Origin: Dyella_A ginsengisoli
GTDB lineage: Bacteria; Pseudomonadota; Gammaproteobacteria; Xanthomonadales; Rhodanobacteraceae
Assembly: GCF_044904665.1 (NCBI RefSeq)
Contig: NZ_JADIKM010000004.1
Coordinates: 62,001 to 126,000 of the forward strand
Length of the DNA stretch: 64,000 nt
Direction: 5' to 3'
In this document: in pieces, positions 8,326-16,277 of the stretch
Layout of the letters: the number at the start of each line of letters is the position of its first letter
Position numbering within the stretch: the first letter of the stretch is position 1
Made by a program: the position numbers and the translations under genes
Notes under the pieces: model-generated
What the model was told of the DNA's origin: nothing
The model's input: the letters and a program-made list of their open reading frames with translations, nothing else
Databases searched by the model: none

Positions 8326-9090
8326 TCATGCTGCCGCGGGCGCAGCGATGCGCAGGCCGGCTGCTTCCAGCGCGGCGCGCAGCCGGCGCGCGAAGTCCAC
8401 CGCGTGTGCGCCGTCGCCGTGCAGGCACAGCGTGTCGGCCTTTAGCGCCACGCGCTGGCCGTCCACGGCGGTCACCTCGCCGCGCTGCGCCATGCGCAGG
8501 GCCTGCGCGGTGGCAGCGTCGGCGTCGTCGATCACCGCGTCGGGCTCGCGCCGCGGCTGCAGCGAGCCGTCGGCGCGGTAGCGGCGGTCGGCGAAGGCTT
8601 CGGAGACCACCTTGAGCCCGACGGCGCGACCGGCGTCCAGCAGCGCCGAACCGGCGAGGCCGAACAGCGCCAGCGCCGGATCGAACGCCCGCACGGCATC
8701 GGCGATCGCCTCGGCCAGCGCGCGGTCGCGCGCAGCCATGTTGTATAGCGCGCCGTGCGGCTTGACGTGGGCGACGGCGGTGCCCGCGGCGCGGGCGAAG
8801 GCGTGCAGTGCGCCGAGCTGGTACAGCGTCATGGCGTGTACCTCGGCGGGCGTCACCGCCATCTCGCGGCGACCGAAGCCCTGCAGATCGGGCAGCGACA
8901 CGTGCGCGCCGATCGCCACGCCGCGCTCCGCGGCCAGCACCACCGTGTGCTGCATGATCGCCGGATCGCCGGCGTGGAAGCCGCAGGCGACGTTGGCCGA
9001 ACTCACCAGGGCCAGCAGCGCGGCGTCCTCGCCCATGCGCCACGCGCCGAACGATTCGCCGAGGTCGCAGTTGAGGTCGATGCGGTTCAC
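8326..9090 (-). CDS. pxpA: 5-oxoprolinase subunit A (LamB/YcsF family)
   Basis: Part of the ATP-dependent prokaryotic 5-oxoprolinase PxpABC, which opens 5-oxoproline to L-glutamate. The 254-residue protein shows the family marks IDLNCDLGESFG at the start, SSANVACGFHAGDP near residue 32, HVKPHGALYN near 108-117 and LCLHGD near 222. Normal length for the family. It begins 1 bp after pxpC ends, indicating tight co-translation. Confidence 0.96.
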   Translation of the reverse strand: MNRIDLNCDLGESFGAWRMGEDAALLALVSSANVACGFHAGDPAIMQHTVVLAAERGVAIGAHVSLPDLQGFGRREMAVTPAEVHAMTLYQLGALHAFARAAGTAVAHVKPHGALYNMAARDRALAEAIADAVRAFDPALALFGLAGSALLDAGRAVGLKVVSEAFADRRYRADGSLQPRREPDAVIDDADAATAQALRMAQRGEVTAVDGQRVALKADTLCLHGDGAHAVDFARRLRAALEAAGLRIAAPAAA

Positions 9091-9091
9091 G

Positions 9092-10066
9092 TCAGCGGGA
9101 CTCCCCTCGGTCGATCACGCGCTGCACCAGCCGGTGCAGCTGCTGCTCGCGTTCGTGCTGGCGGGCCAGCGCCTGCTCCAGCGAAACGGCCTCGAAGCAT
9201 ACGGCATCGCCGGGCCGGCGCTGGGCCATACGCGGCAGGTCCGCCGCCGCCACCTGGCCGATGCGCGGATAGCCGCCGGTCACCGGCGCCTCGGCCATCA
9301 GCACGATCGGCCGGCCGGACGGCGGCAGCTGCACGGTGCCCGGCAGCACGGCGGCGGAGATCAGTTCCAGCGGCGCGCGCAGGTGCAGCGCCGGGCCATC
9401 GAGCCGGCTGCCGGTGCGGTTGCTCGATGCGCTCAGCCGGAACCGCGCGCCGTGCAGCTGGCGGCGGGCGTCGTCATCCAGTGCGTCGACGTGGCTGCCG
9501 GGGAGGAGGGCGATCGGCGTCATGGCGAAGTCGAACCACGGCTGCGGGTCCACGCCCCAGCGGCGCACGGTCACCGCACGGACGGGCGCGAGATCGGGCG
9601 TCGCACCGATGGGCAGCACGTCGCCTGCACGCAATGCGCGTCCACCCAGCGGCCCGATGCCCGCGTGCAGGTCTTCGCTGCGGCTGCCGAGCACCGGCTC
9701 GGTGGCGATGCCGCCGCGCAGCGCCAGGTAGCTGCGGCAGCCCTGCCGCATGCCACCCAGGCGCAGCGTGCTGCCGGCGGGTGCGTCCACGGCGGTCCAT
9801 GGCGGCAGGGCGATGTCGTCGAGGCGGGCGTCGATGGGCGCGCCGGTGAGCGCGAGCCGGGTGGCGCGCTCGATCACCAGCACTGGACCGCGCAAGGTGA
9901 TTTCCAGTACCGCCTCGTCGCCGGCGTTGCCGACCAGCGCGTTGCCGAGCCGCCAGGCCGGCCGGTCCATCACGCCGGCGCGGCCCAGGCCGAGCGCGGC
10001 ATGGCCGGGGCGGCCGCCGTCCTGCACGGTGGTGAGCAGGCCCGCCTGCAGCACCCGCAGGCTCAC
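9092..10066 (-). CDS. pxpC: 5-oxoprolinase subunit C (biotin-dependent carboxylase-like family)
   Basis: The 324-residue subunit carries the KipA/AHS2-type signature TTVQDGGRPG-H near the N-terminus with GVMDRPAWRLGNALVG, and later GSRSEDLHAGIGPLGGR and EAPVTGGYPRIG. These are the usual marks of PxpC, older names urea amidolyase-related or biotin-dependent carboxyltransferase. It works with PxpA and PxpB on 5-oxoproline. The start overlaps the pxpB stop by four bases (10063-10066). Confidence 0.95.
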   Translation of the reverse strand: MSLRVLQAGLLTTVQDGGRPGHAALGLGRAGVMDRPAWRLGNALVGNAGDEAVLEITLRGPVLVIERATRLALTGAPIDARLDDIALPPWTAVDAPAGSTLRLGGMRQGCRSYLALRGGIATEPVLGSRSEDLHAGIGPLGGRALRAGDVLPIGATPDLAPVRAVTVRRWGVDPQPWFDFAMTPIALLPGSHVDALDDDARRQLHGARFRLSASSNRTGSRLDGPALHLRAPLELISAAVLPGTVQLPPSGRPIVLMAEAPVTGGYPRIGQVAAADLPRMAQRRPGDAVCFEAVSLEQALARQHEREQQLHRLVQRVIDRGESR

Positions 10067-10767
10067 GCGTCGCGCCCCTGCAGTTCGTCGAAACGCGCCG
10101 TGTCGATGGCCTCGAAGCGCACCCGGTCGCCGGGCTGCAGCCGCGACGGCGGCGTGGCGCGCATGTCGAACATCCTCAGCGGCGTGCGGCCGATCAGCTG
10201 CCAGCCGCCGGGCAGGGCTTCGGGATAGATGCCGGTCTGCATGCCCCCGATCGCCACGCTGCCGGCCGGCACCCGCGCACGCGGATCGGCGCGTCGCGGC
10301 ACCGCCAGCCGCGGATCAAGCCCCAGCAGATAGGGAAAGCCCGGCGCGAAGCCCAGCATCGCCACGCGATAGCGACCGGCCGCATGACGCGCGATCACCT
10401 CGGCCTCGCCCAGCCCGGCGTGCCGCGACACCGCGTCGAGATCCGGCCCGTACGTGCCGCCGTAGAGCACCGGGATCACCACCTCCCGCGAGGGCGCGTG
10501 CGCGACGTCGCTTGATGCCAGCACCTCGGCCGCGGCTGCGCGCACCCGCGCATGCGGGGTGTCGCCTGCTTCGCCACGCCACGCCGCCGGTTCAAAGCGC
10601 AGCAGCAGGCTGGCGTAGGCGGGCACGCATTCGAGCGACGGCAGATGCCGCGCGATCGCCGCCGCGGCCGCCAGCACGCGGGCGCTGGTCGCCTCGTCGA
10701 TGGCGTCGCCGAAGTGCAGCAGCAGCGCGTCCTCGGCCAGCGCCTCGTCGCGGAGCGGTGCGATCAC
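10063..10767 (-). CDS. pxpB: 5-oxoprolinase subunit B (KipI/AHS1 family)
   Basis: A 234-residue subunit with the KipI/AHS1 pattern: GGTYGPDLDAVSRHAGL, then the highly conserved GFAPGFPYLLGLDPRL, VPAGSVAIGGMQTGIYP and PGGWQLIGRTP. It completes the PxpBCA set in the order B-C-A. The N-terminus is a little longer and more acidic than in short homologues. It follows the HIT gene stop by 6 bp, so the operon probably begins further upstream with the dienelactone hydrolase. Confidence 0.95.
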   Translation of the reverse strand: MIAPLRDEALAEDALLLHFGDAIDEATSARVLAAAAAIARHLPSLECVPAYASLLLRFEPAAWRGEAGDTPHARVRAAAAEVLASSDVAHAPSREVVIPVLYGGTYGPDLDAVSRHAGLGEAEVIARHAAGRYRVAMLGFAPGFPYLLGLDPRLAVPRRADPRARVPAGSVAIGGMQTGIYPEALPGGWQLIGRTPLRMFDMRATPPSRLQPGDRVRFEAIDTARFDELQGRDA

Positions 10768-10773
10768 GATACG

Positions 10774-11196
10774 TCAGTCCTCGTGATCGGCGAGCCGCCA
10801 GCGCAGCGCGGTAACCCTGGCCTCCAGCGAGGCGGCCTCGTACGGCTGCGCCGCGCCGCTGCCCCACACCGGGCCGGGCCAGGCGGCGTCGCCCGCCACG
10901 CGCGCGACAATGTGCACGTGCAGCTGGCGCACGATATTGCCCAGCGCGCCGTGGTTGAGCTTGTCGCAGGGCGCCACGTCACGCAGGGCCGCGCTGGCGA
11001 AGCGGATCTCGCGCCACAGCTGGTCCTGGTCCGTGGGATCGAGATCGTGGATCTCGCTCATGCCGTCGCGCCGCGGCACCAGCAGCAGCCAGGGGAAGCG
11101 GGCGTCGTTCATCAGGCGCGCGCTGCACAGCGGCAGCTCGATTACCGGTACCGAGTCCGCGGCGAGCCGGGCATCGAGCATGAACGTCGTATTCAT
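10774..11196 (-). CDS. HIT family protein (histidine triad hydrolase)
   Basis: A 140-residue nucleotide-binding hydrolase of the HIT superfamily, the type often annotated as diadenosine tetraphosphate hydrolase. Visible marks are FPWLLLVPRR near residue 36, the substrate helix with LNHGALGNIV, and the active-site motif QLHVHIVAR followed by WPGPVWG. The motif keeps the two central histidines while the third triad position is Ala-Arg, as is usual in this proteobacterial subgroup. The start is fixed by the 4-bp ATGA overlap with the upstream dienelactone hydrolase. Confidence 0.88.
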   Translation of the reverse strand: MNTTFMLDARLAADSVPVIELPLCSARLMNDARFPWLLLVPRRDGMSEIHDLDPTDQDQLWREIRFASAALRDVAPCDKLNHGALGNIVRQLHVHIVARVAGDAAWPGPVWGSGAAQPYEAASLEARVTALRWRLADHED

Positions 11197-11867
11197 GCCG
11201 CGCCCCCAAGTTCGCGTGCGAAGAAGTCCAGCGTGCGCTGCCAGGCCAGCTGCGCGCTGGGCGCGTGATAGGCGTGCGGGTCGACGTCGCGATTGAAGGC
11301 GTGGCCGGCGGGGTAGGTATGGACGTCCATCTGCGGCAGCTTCTCGCGATGCAGCTGTACCGTTTCCGGCGGGATGGACGGATCGTTCTCGCCGAAGTGG
11401 AACAGCACCGGCGCCCTGGGCACCTCGTCGAGATAGGCCGGGTTGCGCGCGCCGTAGTAGCTCACCGCGGGCAGGCCCAGCCGCTGGGCGGCGCGCAGTG
11501 CCACGGTGCCGCCCCAGCAGAAGCCGACCACGCCGATGCGCCCGGCCGAGGCGATGGCCTCGGCCGCACTGGCCACGTCGTCCACCGCCAGTTCGATGCC
11601 GACCTCGGCCACCAGCGTGCGTCCCTTGGTGAAGCCGGCCTCGTCGTAAGCCAGCTCCACGCCGCTTTCCACATGGTCGAAGAAACACGGTGCGACGGCC
11701 ACGTAGCCCGCGTCGGCGAAGCGGTCGGTCACGGCGCGGATGTGCGCGTTCACGCCGAAGATCTCCTGCACCACCACGATGCCCCCGCGCGGCGTGTCGG
11801 CGGGCCGGGCGAGGTAGGCGCCGATGCAGTGCAGGCGGGTGGTGTTGAGGTGGATGGACTGGCCCAT
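11193..11867 (-). CDS. Dienelactone hydrolase family protein (copy 1)
   Basis: A 224-residue alpha/beta hydrolase. The Cys nucleophile sits in the elbow GFCWGG (in place of GxSxG), the Asp in GENDPSIP and the His in GHAFNRD, which is the Cys-Asp-His triad of the DLH family. The N-terminal GGIVVVQEIFGVNAHIR is also typical. The substrate is unknown; most such paralogues are not true chlorocatechol-pathway enzymes. It is the first gene of the minus-strand run leading into the 5-oxoproline operon. It is about half identical by eye to the copy at 12027-12683. Confidence 0.9.
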   Translation of the reverse strand: MGQSIHLNTTRLHCIGAYLARPADTPRGGIVVVQEIFGVNAHIRAVTDRFADAGYVAVAPCFFDHVESGVELAYDEAGFTKGRTLVAEVGIELAVDDVASAAEAIASAGRIGVVGFCWGGTVALRAAQRLGLPAVSYYGARNPAYLDEVPRAPVLFHFGENDPSIPPETVQLHREKLPQMDVHTYPAGHAFNRDVDPHAYHAPSAQLAWQRTLDFFARELGGAA

Positions 11868-11975
11868 GCGTGATTCCGTCGGTCGATGCGCAGGCCCGCA
11901 GTCTAGGCGCGTCGCGACCGCGCGGTCGATGTCGGAGCGATCGCGCCGAGTGGCTGGATGTTGCGATGCCTAACG

Positions 11976-12005
11976 ACAAACGGGGCGCCCGAAGCGCCCC
12001 GTTCG
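11976..12005 (-). terminator. Intrinsic terminator after dienelactone hydrolase copy 2
   Basis: A perfect 10-bp GC-rich stem (aacggggcgc at 11979-11988, gcgccccgtt at 11994-12003). On the minus strand it runs into a T-rich tract (gtttgtcgtt). It lies about 24 bp past the stop of the copy-2 gene, separating it from the copy-1/5-oxoproline operon. Confidence 0.8.
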
Positions 12006-12026
12006 TGTAGTTCCATGCCTGCGGTA

Positions 12027-12683
12027 TCAGCCGATGTGCTCGGCGAAGAACGCCAGCGTGCGCGCCCACGCCAGCTTCGCGCTCGCCGCGTCGTAGGTGG
12101 CGCGACGGTCGCAGTTGAAGCCGTGGTCGGCGTCGTACTCGTACAGCGGGGCGTCGGGGTTGGCCGCGGCCACCTTCGCGCGGTCGTCGGCGCTGATGTG
12201 GGTGTCTTTCAGGCCGTAGTGGAACATCAGCGGCGCCTTGGCCGGGCGGTCGACAAAATGGGTGTTGCCGCCGCCGTAGTAGCTCACGCCCGGCAGGCCC
12301 AGTTCGATCGCCGCGGCATAGGCGACCGTGCCGCCCCAGCAGAAGCCCACCGTGCCGACCTTGCCGGTGTGGGCGATGTACTTGGCGGCGGCCGCCACGT
12401 CCTTCAGCGGTCGCTCGAAGCCGACCTGGCCCATCAGGGCGACGCCCTTGCCGATGCCGTCCGTGTCATAGCCGAGCTCCACGCCCGGCTGCACCGCGTC
12501 GAAGAGGGCCGGTGCAATGGCGGTATAGCCGGCGGCGGCGATACGGTCGGCCACGTCGCGGATGTGTGCGTTGACGCCGAAGATCTCCTGGATCACCACG
12601 ATGCCGCCGCGGGTCGGGTTGGCGGGCTCGGCGAGGTATGCGCCGATCGGGGTGTCGCTGTGGAGGGTGATCATCTGGCCCAT
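12027..12683 (-). CDS. Dienelactone hydrolase family protein (copy 2)
   Basis: A 218-residue paralogue of the neighbouring hydrolase with the same order of marks: GGIVVIQEIFGVNAHIRDVADR, the nucleophile elbow GFCWGGTVAYA, the acid in GLKDTHIS and the base in DHGFNCDRR. It has its own terminator downstream and is divergent from rimO, so the two tandem copies are probably expressed separately. The difference in the acid loop (GENDPS versus GLKDTH) suggests different substrates. Confidence 0.9.
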   Translation of the reverse strand: MGQMITLHSDTPIGAYLAEPANPTRGGIVVIQEIFGVNAHIRDVADRIAAAGYTAIAPALFDAVQPGVELGYDTDGIGKGVALMGQVGFERPLKDVAAAAKYIAHTGKVGTVGFCWGGTVAYAAAIELGLPGVSYYGGGNTHFVDRPAKAPLMFHYGLKDTHISADDRAKVAAANPDAPLYEYDADHGFNCDRRATYDAASAKLAWARTLAFFAEHIG

Positions 12684-12833
12684 GGAATGTCCTTGGCTGA
12701 GGGTAGGAATGGTTCGGCGCCGCAGCGGCCTGCGAATGGCCCGGCGCCATGCGAAAGGCCGCAGAGCCTAGCGAGGCTACCGTCAGATGAGAGTTAGACA
12801 TTGGGCGCAGGCGGCCGCGGCGCGTGGTCGCGG

Positions 12834-12839
12834 TACAAT
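12834..12839 (+). promoter_or_regulatory. Candidate -10 element of rimO
   Basis: TACAAT, one base from the consensus TATAAT, in the context cggTACAATcggc, 29 bp before the rimO ATG. No good -35 hexamer stands at 16-18 bp, so this is offered as a core element only. Confidence 0.4.
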
Positions 12840-12867
12840 CGGCGGCTGCTTCTTTCGGTCATCCGCC

Positions 12868-14211
12868 ATGTCCACGCCCGCCCCCACCCAGAAGATCGGT
12901 TTCGTCAGCCTCGGTTGCCCCAAGGCGCTGGTCGATTCCGAGCGCATCCTCACCCAGCTCAAGGTCGAGGGTTACGAGATCGTGCCCAGCTACAACGCGG
13001 CCGACGCGGTGGTGGTGAACACCTGCGGCTTCATCGATTCGGCGGTGCAGGAGTCGCTGGACGCGATCGGTGAGGCGCTGCACGAGAACGGCAAGGTGAT
13101 CGTCACCGGCTGCCTGGGCAAGCGCGAGGAGCTGATCCGCGAGGCCTACCCGGACGTGCTGTCGATCAGCGGCCCGCAGGACTACGCCAGCGTGATGAGC
13201 GCGGTGCATGCGGCGCTGCCACCGTCGCGCAACAAGTTCCTGGATCTGGTTCCGGATACGGGAGTGAAGCTGACGCCCAAGCACTACGCCTACCTGAAGA
13301 TTTCCGAGGGCTGCAACCACCGCTGCAGCTTCTGCATCATCCCCTCGATGCGCGGCGACCTCGTTTCGCGCCCCGTCGACGAGGTGCTGCGCGAGGCCGA
13401 GCGGCTGGTGAAGGGGGGCGTGAAGGAGTTGCTGGTGATCTCGCAGGACACCAGCGCCTACGGCGTGGACGTGAAGTACGCCGAGCACCTGTGGCGCGAC
13501 AAGAGCTACCGCACGCGGATGACCGAGCTGTGCGATGGTCTGTCCGAGCTGGGCGTGTGGACGCGCCTGCACTACGTCTACCCGTACCCGCACGTGGACG
13601 AGCTGATGCCGCTGATGGCCGCGGGCAAGATCCTGCCGTACCTGGACATCCCGTTCCAGCATGCCAGCCCGCGCATCCTCAAATTGATGAAGCGCCCGGG
13701 CAACATCGACAAGACGCTGGAGCGCATCCGCGCCTGGCGCAAGGTGGTGCCGGATCTCACCATCCGCAGCACCTTCATCGTCGGATTTCCCGGCGAGACC
13801 GACGCCGAGTTCGAGGAACTGCTCGACTTCCTGCGCGAGGCCGAGCTCGATCGCGTCGGCGCGTTCACCTATTCGCCGGTGGACGGCGCCCGCGCCAACG
13901 AGTTGCCCGATCCGGTGTCCGAGGAGCTGAAGGAAGATCGCCTGGAGCAGTTCATGGCGGTGCAGGCTGAGATTTCCGCTGCCAAGCTGCAGCGCAAAGT
14001 TGGCCGCACGATCACCGTGCTGGTTGACGAGGCAAATGAAGCGGGCGCGGTGGCGCGTTCATCCGCCGATGCGCCGGAAATCGACGGCACCGTGCTCATC
14101 GCCGACGGGCAGAAGCTCAAGCCCGGCCAGTTCGTGCAGGTGCTGGTGGAGGCGGCCAGCGAGCACGACCTGCACGCCCGCCTGGCGCCGACCGTGCTGC
14201 CGGTGGTGTGA
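12868..14211 (+). CDS. rimO: Ribosomal protein uS12 methylthiotransferase RimO
   Basis: A radical SAM enzyme that adds a methylthio group to Asp89 (E. coli numbering) of ribosomal protein S12. The 447-residue protein has the N-terminal MTTase domain with three cluster cysteines (C17 in SLGCPKA, C53 in NTCGF, C82 in TGCLG). The radical SAM CxxxCxxC is at C149, C153 and C156 (EGCNHRCSFC). The C-terminus is a TRAM domain that binds S12. QDTSAYGVD and HYVYPYPHVDELMPLM are typical RimO rather than MiaB segments. The start is set by MSTPAPTQKIGFVSLGCPK. It overlaps DUF3025 by four bases. Confidence 0.96.
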   Translation: MSTPAPTQKIGFVSLGCPKALVDSERILTQLKVEGYEIVPSYNAADAVVVNTCGFIDSAVQESLDAIGEALHENGKVIVTGCLGKREELIREAYPDVLSISGPQDYASVMSAVHAALPPSRNKFLDLVPDTGVKLTPKHYAYLKISEGCNHRCSFCIIPSMRGDLVSRPVDEVLREAERLVKGGVKELLVISQDTSAYGVDVKYAEHLWRDKSYRTRMTELCDGLSELGVWTRLHYVYPYPHVDELMPLMAAGKILPYLDIPFQHASPRILKLMKRPGNIDKTLERIRAWRKVVPDLTIRSTFIVGFPGETDAEFEELLDFLREAELDRVGAFTYSPVDGARANELPDPVSEELKEDRLEQFMAVQAEISAAKLQRKVGRTITVLVDEANEAGAVARSSADAPEIDGTVLIADGQKLKPGQFVQVLVEAASEHDLHARLAPTVLPVV

Positions 14212-15056
14212 AGCGGCAGCGCTACGTCGCCCCGGCGCGCGAGGCGGTCGATCCGACCGTGTTCGCGGCGCCGCCGCTGGCCGACTGGTGCGAGTTCGAC
14301 GCGTGGCTGCATGGGCCGCACTGGCCCGCGATCGATGAACTCAACGCGCGGCGGACCGATGCGTCGATGCCGCGCTTCGCGCTGCAGGATGCCGCGTTGC
14401 TCGCCGATGGCCTGCACTACGAGCAGCGCATCGCCGAGCGCGGCCTCGTCGCCACCCGCGAGCGCAACTGGCACGACCTGTTCAACGCGCTGGTGTGGCT
14501 GCGCCATCCCACGCTGAAGGCCGCGCTGAACCGGCGGCAGGTGCAGGAGATCGCCCGCATGGGCCCGCGCCAGCGCTCGCGCCCGCAGTGCGCGATGACC
14601 CATTTTGACGAAGCCGGCGTGTTGGTGCGCGTGTCCGATCCTGCGCTGCTGGCGCTGTGGGACGCGCACGACTGGCACGGCCTGTTCTGGCGCGAGCGCT
14701 CGGCATGGCACGACGGGCGCATCGCCGTCGCGGTGTTCGGCCATGCCCTGCTCGAACATGCGCTCACGCCCGGCAAGCTGCTGGTGGGCAAGGCGTTGGT
14801 GTTCGAAGCCGGTCGCGATCTTTCGATGACCGATCTCGCGCAGGCGGCGGCGACCGCTATCAGCGCGAGCCGGGCGCTCGCCGATCCTCTTGAGCTGCGT
14901 CCGCTCCCGCTCTCGGGCATTCCGGGTTGGCATCCGGACAATGGCGAGGAAGCATTTCATCGCGAGGCGCCGTGCTACCAGCCGCTGCGCGCGGGGCGCC
15001 GCTATCCGCCGCCGCTGCACATGGCAACCGATTCCGGCATGCGCGCCCTGCGTTGA
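14208..15056 (+). CDS. DUF3025 family protein
   Basis: A 282-residue cytoplasmic protein of the DUF3025 family, recognised by ERNWHDLFNALVWLRHPTLK in the middle, followed by PRQRSRPQCAMTHFDEAG and GHALLEHALTPGK. The function is unknown. GTG start, with GTGA shared with the rimO stop, so its synthesis is coupled to rimO. The association is worth noting because nothing in the sequence explains a link with ribosome methylthiolation. Confidence 0.88.
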   Translation: MKRQRYVAPAREAVDPTVFAAPPLADWCEFDAWLHGPHWPAIDELNARRTDASMPRFALQDAALLADGLHYEQRIAERGLVATRERNWHDLFNALVWLRHPTLKAALNRRQVQEIARMGPRQRSRPQCAMTHFDEAGVLVRVSDPALLALWDAHDWHGLFWRERSAWHDGRIAVAVFGHALLEHALTPGKLLVGKALVFEAGRDLSMTDLAQAAATAISASRALADPLELRPLPLSGIPGWHPDNGEEAFHREAPCYQPLRAGRRYPPPLHMATDSGMRALR

Positions 15057-15170
15057 CTCTCCAGGCTGGAAGCATCGTTTTCGCCAGGCGCCGGGCGATA
15101 TCCATCACGGTCACGCTGAACTCGCGCCCGCCATTGCAGCGTCGCCTGGCTGGCGTGCGTGTCTCATGAA

Positions 15171-15200
15171 TTCGCGGGAGCGGCTATCCGCTCCCGCGAA
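15171..15200. terminator. Strong hairpin between convergent genes, possible bidirectional terminator
   Basis: Thirteen perfect base pairs (ttcgcgggagcgg at 15171-15183, ccgctcccgcgaa at 15188-15200) with a ctat loop, between DUF3025 (plus) and the OmpA-like gene (minus), 6 bp past the latter's stop. There is no proper T-run on either side, so intrinsic termination would be weak. It could equally be a REP-like element or an mRNA 3' stabiliser. Confidence 0.45.
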
Positions 15201-15205
15201 GCCAA

Positions 15206-16198
15206 TCACTGGGCGACCAGCTCGACCCGACGGTTCTGCGCGCGGCCGGCCTCGGTGGCGTTGCTGGCCACCGGCGCCCACGACGCCACGCCCTCGGCGG
15301 TCATGCGGTTGGCCGCGACGTGGTAGTCCGCGGCCAGCGCCTGCACGACGGCCTGCGCGCGCTGCTGCGACAAGGTGAGGTTGTGCGCTGCGGCGCCGGT
15401 GTCGTCGGTGTGACCCACGATGTAGACCTTGAGTGCGGGACGTTCGCTCATCAGTTTGGCCATTTCGGCCAGCGTGGTCTTCGACGAGGGATCGATCGCT
15501 GCACTGTCGTTGGCGAAGTGCAGGCCATACAGAGCCACGTGGCCGGCACTGGCCAGGCCGTCGCCCATCGCCTTGGCATCCACGCTGACCTGGCCGGTGG
15601 CCATCGGTTCATGTTCGCAGATCTCCAGGAATATGCCGGGCAGCTCGTTGTCGTCCTTGGCCACCAGCAGCACCAGGTCGACGTCGCCCTGGGGGCGGGA
15701 GAGGTGGGCAGTCAGTGCGTCGAGATTGTCATTCGACGGATAAAGCGATTTGGACATCAGCCCCCGGTCCTCGGATTCGAGTTGCTGGAATACGGGGTCG
15801 ACCACGGCATCGGCGAATTGGTAGCCATCGCCGCAACCGGGGTCGCCTTCGCAGCTGAAGCGGGTCGTGAAGCCCGCAGCCGAAAGCGCCTGCCGGAAGT
15901 TGCGGAAGATTTCCAGCGCGCTCTTGCCCGCCGGGGCAACGTACGCGATGCGGGTGATGCGTCCCTCGACAGTGTCCGACTTCGACAGCTTGTCGTCGAC
16001 GGTCTTGCCCAGCGGCAGCAGCATGCGGTCGTAGTCGACGGCCCGATAGCCGGTGATCACCGAGCCGGCGAAACGCGACACCAGCGGATGATCGTGGCTG
16101 CCGGCGAGGTCGTGGTCGGGCATGTCCTGCGCGTCGGCGATGGCGGTGCCGGCGAGGGCCAGTGTGGCGATGCAGAAAAACAGGCGAAGCGGTTTCAC
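15206..16198 (-). CDS. OmpA-family protein with N-terminal DUF4892-like domain
   Basis: A 330-residue exported protein. It has a signal peptide at about 1-23 (cleaved after AIADA), then a DUF4892-like segment beginning LAGSHDHPLVSRF. After that comes an unassigned middle part with two cysteines (CEGDPGC). The C-terminal OmpA/MotB peptidoglycan-binding domain (about 220-330) shows LHFANDSAAIDPSS, VYIVGHTDDTG and NLTLSQQRAQAV-AL plus the closing NRRVEL. It should be periplasmic and bind meso-diaminopimelate peptidoglycan without an outer-membrane barrel. The DUF4892 assignment is from memory of that family's SHD motif and is less sure than the OmpA domain. Confidence 0.85.
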   Translation of the reverse strand: MKPLRLFFCIATLALAGTAIADAQDMPDHDLAGSHDHPLVSRFAGSVITGYRAVDYDRMLLPLGKTVDDKLSKSDTVEGRITRIAYVAPAGKSALEIFRNFRQALSAAGFTTRFSCEGDPGCGDGYQFADAVVDPVFQQLESEDRGLMSKSLYPSNDNLDALTAHLSRPQGDVDLVLLVAKDDNELPGIFLEICEHEPMATGQVSVDAKAMGDGLASAGHVALYGLHFANDSAAIDPSSKTTLAEMAKLMSERPALKVYIVGHTDDTGAAAHNLTLSQQRAQAVVQALAADYHVAANRMTAEGVASWAPVASNATEAGRAQNRRVELVAQ

Positions 16199-16277
16199 TT
16201 AGGCAAATCCTTGCGTGGGTGTTGGAACGAAAGGTCCAGTGCCGGTCCATCGGCTCGTTCCGTGGCCGATGGGGCCT

